A DNA stretch of 63,881 nt. Source: Candidatus Saccharimonadota bacterium. GTDB taxonomy: Bacteria; Patescibacteriota; Saccharimonadia; Saccharimonadales; Saccharimonadaceae. Made by a program: the position numbers and the translations under genes. The notes under the pieces are model-generated. The model did not search any database. It had not been told where the DNA came from and saw only the letters and a program-made list of their open reading frames with translations. Each line of letters starts with the position of its first letter. The first letter of the stretch is position 1. Shown here piece after piece: positions 61,167 to 63,881 of the stretch. The DNA is taken from contig JAFRGO010000001.1 in NCBI GenBank assembly GCA_017433765.1, positions 1 through 63,881 of the forward strand, given 5' to 3'.

Positions 61167-61996
61167 CTACCATTCGGAGTTTTGGCGAAGATATAAAACT
61201 CGTCCTGACGGATATGTTTGACGAAGGCGGTCTCCCTAGCCTCTCAAGCGAATCTGTCGATGCTATTATTACCGATTTTCCCTACGGTACGCTCAACAAA
61301 CGCAACGGTTGGGACAAGATAATCGACTACGATAAGTTTTGGCGAGAAGCAAATAGGGTAGGCACAAAAACCACGCCAGTCATCTCTACCGCCCAAATGC
61401 CCTTCACGGCCTACTTAATATCCACGAATTACAAGGATTTCAAATATACCCTCGTTTGGGAAAAGTCCAAGGCTACCGGCTATCTGAATGCAAAAAAACA
61501 GCCCATGCGCGCCCACGAAGACATCGTCGTTTTCTACCGCAAACAATGCACCTACAACCCCCAGATGACCGCCGGCGAGCCCTACAACAAAGGTTGCGCC
61601 GTGCGCGACACTATGGCCTACGGCAAACAAGAAAAAGCCATTCTAGTCAAAAACGACTCTGGCCTCCGCTATCCCCGTTCAGTCCAATATTTCGTCACCG
61701 CCGAGAGCGAAGGCAAATTCCACCCCACCCAAAAACCTGTGGCTTTGTTCGAGTGGCTAATAAAGACCTATACCAATCCAGGCGATTTAGTCCTAGACCC
61801 ATGCATGGGTTCGGGTACTACTGCGATAGCGGCCCGTAGAACCGGCCGGCGCTTTATCGGTTTCGAGAACAACAAAGAATATTTCAACAACGCCGTCGAA
61901 CGCGTAGCCCAGGAATACCCCGAGAAAACAGTAGAATTGAGTTTTTCCCCCTTCCCAAATCCCCAAAAATATGCTAAAATACCCCTAACTGTCTAA
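61163..61996 (+). CDS. DNA methyltransferase, beta class, of the type II R-M pair
   Basis: A 277-residue protein. Catalytic motif ITDFPYG (motif IV, a DFPY variant of D/SPPY) comes before the SAM motif PCMGSGTTAIAARRTGRRFIGFE, the beta-class order used by many N4-cytosine and N6-adenine enzymes. Protects the site cut by the preceding endonuclease. Which base is methylated cannot be read from the motif with confidence. Confidence 0.88.
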   Translation: MTTIRSFGEDIKLVLTDMFDEGGLPSLSSESVDAIITDFPYGTLNKRNGWDKIIDYDKFWREANRVGTKTTPVISTAQMPFTAYLISTNYKDFKYTLVWEKSKATGYLNAKKQPMRAHEDIVVFYRKQCTYNPQMTAGEPYNKGCAVRDTMAYGKQEKAILVKNDSGLRYPRSVQYFVTAESEGKFHPTQKPVALFEWLIKTYTNPGDLVLDPCMGSGTTAIAARRTGRRFIGFENNKEYFNNAVERVAQEYPEKTVELSFSPFPNPQKYAKIPLTV

Positions 61997-62010
61997 TCAA
62001 GGTTAATTAT

Positions 62011-62514
62011 ATGAGTTTTTCTATTCTCAAACAAATCGGTGACGCCCAGAAAAAATCTGCTATTGTTGACGTCCGCTCCGGTGATACCGTCAAAGTCACT
62101 CAAAAAATCAAAGAAGGCGAAAAATTCCGCTCCCAGGTCTTCGAAGGCGTTGTTATCCGCGTTGACCGCAAGGATTCCCATACCGCCCGCATCGTCGTCC
62201 GCAAGATTGCCTCTGGTGTCGGCGTCGAGAAGTCCTTCCTTCTCCACTCCCCCCTCGTCGAGAAAATCGAAATCGTCCGCCGCTCGAAGGTTCGCCGCAA
62301 CAACCTCGGCTATCTCCGCGCCCGCTCTGGTAAGTCCGCTCGCCTCGTAGCGAAGGATTTCGACCGTCTCGCGGTCAACACCCTCAAAGAAGACGCCCCG
62401 GCCGCAACTCCCGAAGCCGTCGAAGCTCCAGCCGAGACTGCCGAAGCCAAAGCCCCTGAAACCGAACCCGCTGAATCTTCCGCCGCTGATACTACTACCG
62501 AACAATCCGCCTAA
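62011..62514 (+). CDS. rplS: Ribosomal protein L19 with acidic Ala/Glu/Pro tail
   Basis: A 167-residue protein; the first about 120 match L19 (GDTVKVTQKIKEGEKFRSQVFEGVVI, GVGVEKSFLLHSPLVEKIEI, VRRSKVRRNNLGYLR). The last 45 residues (EDAPAATPEAVEAPAETAE style) are an acidic low-complexity extension. TAAAAT stands about 30 bases upstream. Coupled to the next gene by TAATG. Confidence 0.95.
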   Translation: MSFSILKQIGDAQKKSAIVDVRSGDTVKVTQKIKEGEKFRSQVFEGVVIRVDRKDSHTARIVVRKIASGVGVEKSFLLHSPLVEKIEIVRRSKVRRNNLGYLRARSGKSARLVAKDFDRLAVNTLKEDAPAATPEAVEAPAETAEAKAPETEPAESSAADTTTEQSA

Positions 62515-63533
62515 TGCTCCTCGGCATTGACGAAGTTGGACGTGGCCCCTGGGCGGGGCCACTTGTTGTGGGCGCCGTCATTCTCCCTCATGACGCATCT
62601 GGTTTTCTCCCCGCTTGGACTGCCGACCTCACCGACTCGAAGAAACTCACCCAGAAAAAGCGCGAGGCCTTGAGTGCACAAATCCTCGCCCTTTCCCCCG
62701 CCGCCGCCCTCGGCTGGGTCTCCAGCAGGGAACTAGATTCCCTCGGCATGTCAAAATCTCTCGTCCTCGCCACCCGCCGCGCCGTGAAAAATATCCAGCT
62801 CGCCCATGTTCCCTTCGACGAGATTATTATCGACGGCACCGTCAACTTCCTCGCCGACACCCCCTTCGCCCCCTACGTCTCTACCTTGAAAAAGGCCGAC
62901 TTCCTCATCAAAGAAGTCTCCGCCGCCTCCATCATCGCCAAAGTCGCCCGCGACGCCTACATGGCCTCTCTCGAAACCCCCTACCCGGGCTATGGCTTCG
63001 CTCAGCACGTCGGCTACGGCACCGCCCTCCATCGCGAGGCCCTCGCTACCCTCGGCCTCTGCCCCGAGCACCGTCGCTCCTTCCGCCCCATCGCCGAATT
63101 CCTCGCCCAAACTTCGGACACTCAAAATCCCAAAAGCCAGACCCCAAACGCTAAAACCTTAAAAACCAAAAATTCCAGAACTACCACCAAACAACTCGGT
63201 GATCGCGCCGAAAACCTCGTCACTCGCTACCTCCTCGACTCCGGCCACACCATCGTCGCGCGCAATCATAAGACCCCCTTCTACGAAATCGATATCATCT
63301 CAACAAAAGATGACCATATCTATTTCACCGAGGTGAAATATCGTCGCGACAGCTTCCGCGGCTCCCCCCTCGCCATGGTTGACGAGCGCAAACAGCGCCA
63401 GATGACCTTCGCCGCCGAAAGTTTCCTAAAGTTCCAGCCCCTCCTTCGCGCCCACTTCTCGCCTCTCCTCGCCGTCGCCGCCGTCTCTGGCGCCGACTTC
63501 CACCTCGACACCTGGTTCCCACTTTCGGAATAA
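62514..63533 (+). CDS. rnhB: RNase HII fused to YraN/UPF0102 nuclease-like domain
   Basis: A 339-residue fusion. Residues 1-200 are RNase HII: GIDEVGRGPWAGP (catalytic Asp-Glu), DSKKLTQKKRE, IIIDGTVNF, EVSAASIIAKVARD. A Lys/Asn/Thr linker (about 203-225) leads to a YraN-like PD-(D/E)XK domain: LGDRAENLVTRYLLDSG, YEIDIISTKDDHIYFTEVKYR. Removes ribonucleotides from DNA; the second domain may process branched DNA. In other bacteria the two are often neighbours. Confidence 0.9.
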   Translation: MLLGIDEVGRGPWAGPLVVGAVILPHDASGFLPAWTADLTDSKKLTQKKREALSAQILALSPAAALGWVSSRELDSLGMSKSLVLATRRAVKNIQLAHVPFDEIIIDGTVNFLADTPFAPYVSTLKKADFLIKEVSAASIIAKVARDAYMASLETPYPGYGFAQHVGYGTALHREALATLGLCPEHRRSFRPIAEFLAQTSDTQNPKSQTPNAKTLKTKNSRTTTKQLGDRAENLVTRYLLDSGHTIVARNHKTPFYEIDIISTKDDHIYFTEVKYRRDSFRGSPLAMVDERKQRQMTFAAESFLKFQPLLRAHFSPLLAVAAVSGADFHLDTWFPLSE

Positions 63534-63574
63534 GCCGGCACAACTTCCTCCTAAAATCTCGGAATAACCTCCCA

Positions 63575-63606
63575 AAAAGTCTCCGGAACAATTCCCGGAG
63601 ACTTTT
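63575..63606. terminator. Intrinsic terminator
   Basis: AAAAGTCTCCGG and its complement around an AACAATTC-type loop, T4 on either strand; between rnhB and the convergent RNase J gene. Confidence 0.75.
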
Positions 63607-63656
63607 CAACTTCTTCGCAGAATTATTCCGCAGCCGCAACCTCGCCGGCTAGGCTT

Positions 63657-63881
63657 CTACACCTTATTTATCACTGGTATCACAATCGGCGTATGCCCCG
63701 TCGCATCAAAGAGAATATGCGTAATATCTTCCTTTATCTCCTCTTTCAGCACCTTCAGTTCTGGCTCCGTCGATATCGACTTGTCGGTTTTCTGCCGTAG
63801 ATAATGTCGTATTTTCCCGATTAACTCCTCCGAATTATCGAGATAGATAAACGCCCTCGAGACAATATCTGGCGTCTTGAT
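63657..63881 (-). CDS. rnj: C-terminal end of ribonuclease J (partial)
   Basis: The last 74 residues are visible, beginning IKTPDIVSRAFIYLDNSEEL and ending TPIVIPVINKV. This is the end of the RNase J C-terminal region (PDIVSRGFVY, then a helical dimerisation segment and RRPMILPV-type tail in relatives). RNase J is a 5' exo/endonuclease for mRNA decay and would work with RNase Y at 39.8 kb. The catalytic domain lies outside the window. Confidence 0.85.
   Translation of the reverse strand: MKTPDIVSRAFIYLDNSEELIGKIRHYLRQKTDKSISTEPELKVLKEEIKEDITHILFDATGHTPIVIPVINKV

Overview
The window looks like a chromosome segment of a Candidatus Saccharibacteria (TM7 / Patescibacteria, CPR) bacterium. This placement is inferred from gene content and style. 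There is a thin housekeeping set with no biosynthetic pathways, type IV pilin and competence genes (ComEC, PilX-like and prepilin proteins), and an LTD surface protein with Cys-rich YRNP-type repeats. There is also a tiny AYKHTNGKG-type protein common in CPR, a large number of one-pass surface proteins, and many genes that start directly behind a -10 box. No rRNA, phage, CRISPR array or reverse transcriptase gene was found.

Layout. 1-7.3 kb: membrane and exported proteins, a SufS-like cysteine desulfurase and a MurC/Mpl ligase. 7.4-9.2 kb: an accessory island behind a tRNA(CAU). It holds a duplicated tRNA 3' end with a hairpin element, two start-less C-type-lectin-like cassettes whose differences look like diversity-generating-retroelement mutagenesis, a CdiA-CT-like nuclease gene and a small-RNA gene. 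9.2-14.6 kb: GIY-YIG protein, ABC-2 exporter, a MATCAP/DUF1704-like metallopeptidase and rubrerythrin. 14.7-26.7 kb: surface biology, with three paralogous one-pass proteins, a cutinase-VWA fusion, a divisome FtsL/FtsB-like protein, a minor-pilin operon interrupted by the initiator tRNA, and an LTD protein. 26.7-29.9 kb: a redox cluster (six-TM protein, ATP-cone-like protein, a flavoprotein lacking its redox cysteines, DsbA-like thioredoxin). 29.9-35.1 kb: aspS-yebC-ruvB and partners. 35.1-39.2 kb: a secreted repeat protein, tRNA-Met, tRNA-Ser with a second tRNA-end duplication, a pilin, and recA-recX. 39.2-45.1 kb: RNase Y, TsaE-TsaB, CIRCE-controlled dnaJ and a RimK/RimB-like pair. 45.1-48.5 kb: a surface gene behind a G12 tract in its promoter, a NYN RNase-like protein, a putative antisense RNA and comEC. 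48.6-55.8 kb: ftsH, murJ, tpiA, an O-methyltransferase-like protein and ackA. 55.9-56.8 kb: a second small island with a surface-gene remnant, a second CdiA-CT-like gene and the same small RNA. 56.8-63.9 kb: ychF, pgi, tRNA-Leu, ruvA, a type II restriction-modification pair, rplS, an RNase HII-YraN fusion and the end of RNase J.

How the parts work together. The pilins, ComEC, RecA, RuvAB and YebC fit a naturally competent epibiont. Cutinase-VWA, the LTD protein, the Thr/Ser-rich exported protein and the phase-variable protein would act at the host contact surface. The most unusual candidate system is the pairing, seen twice, of a CdiA-CT-like nuclease gene with an adjacent small RNA gene that has its own promoter and terminator. 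Both copies sit next to broken surface-protein genes.

All counts and alignments were made by eye. Family names rest on motif recognition, not on searches.
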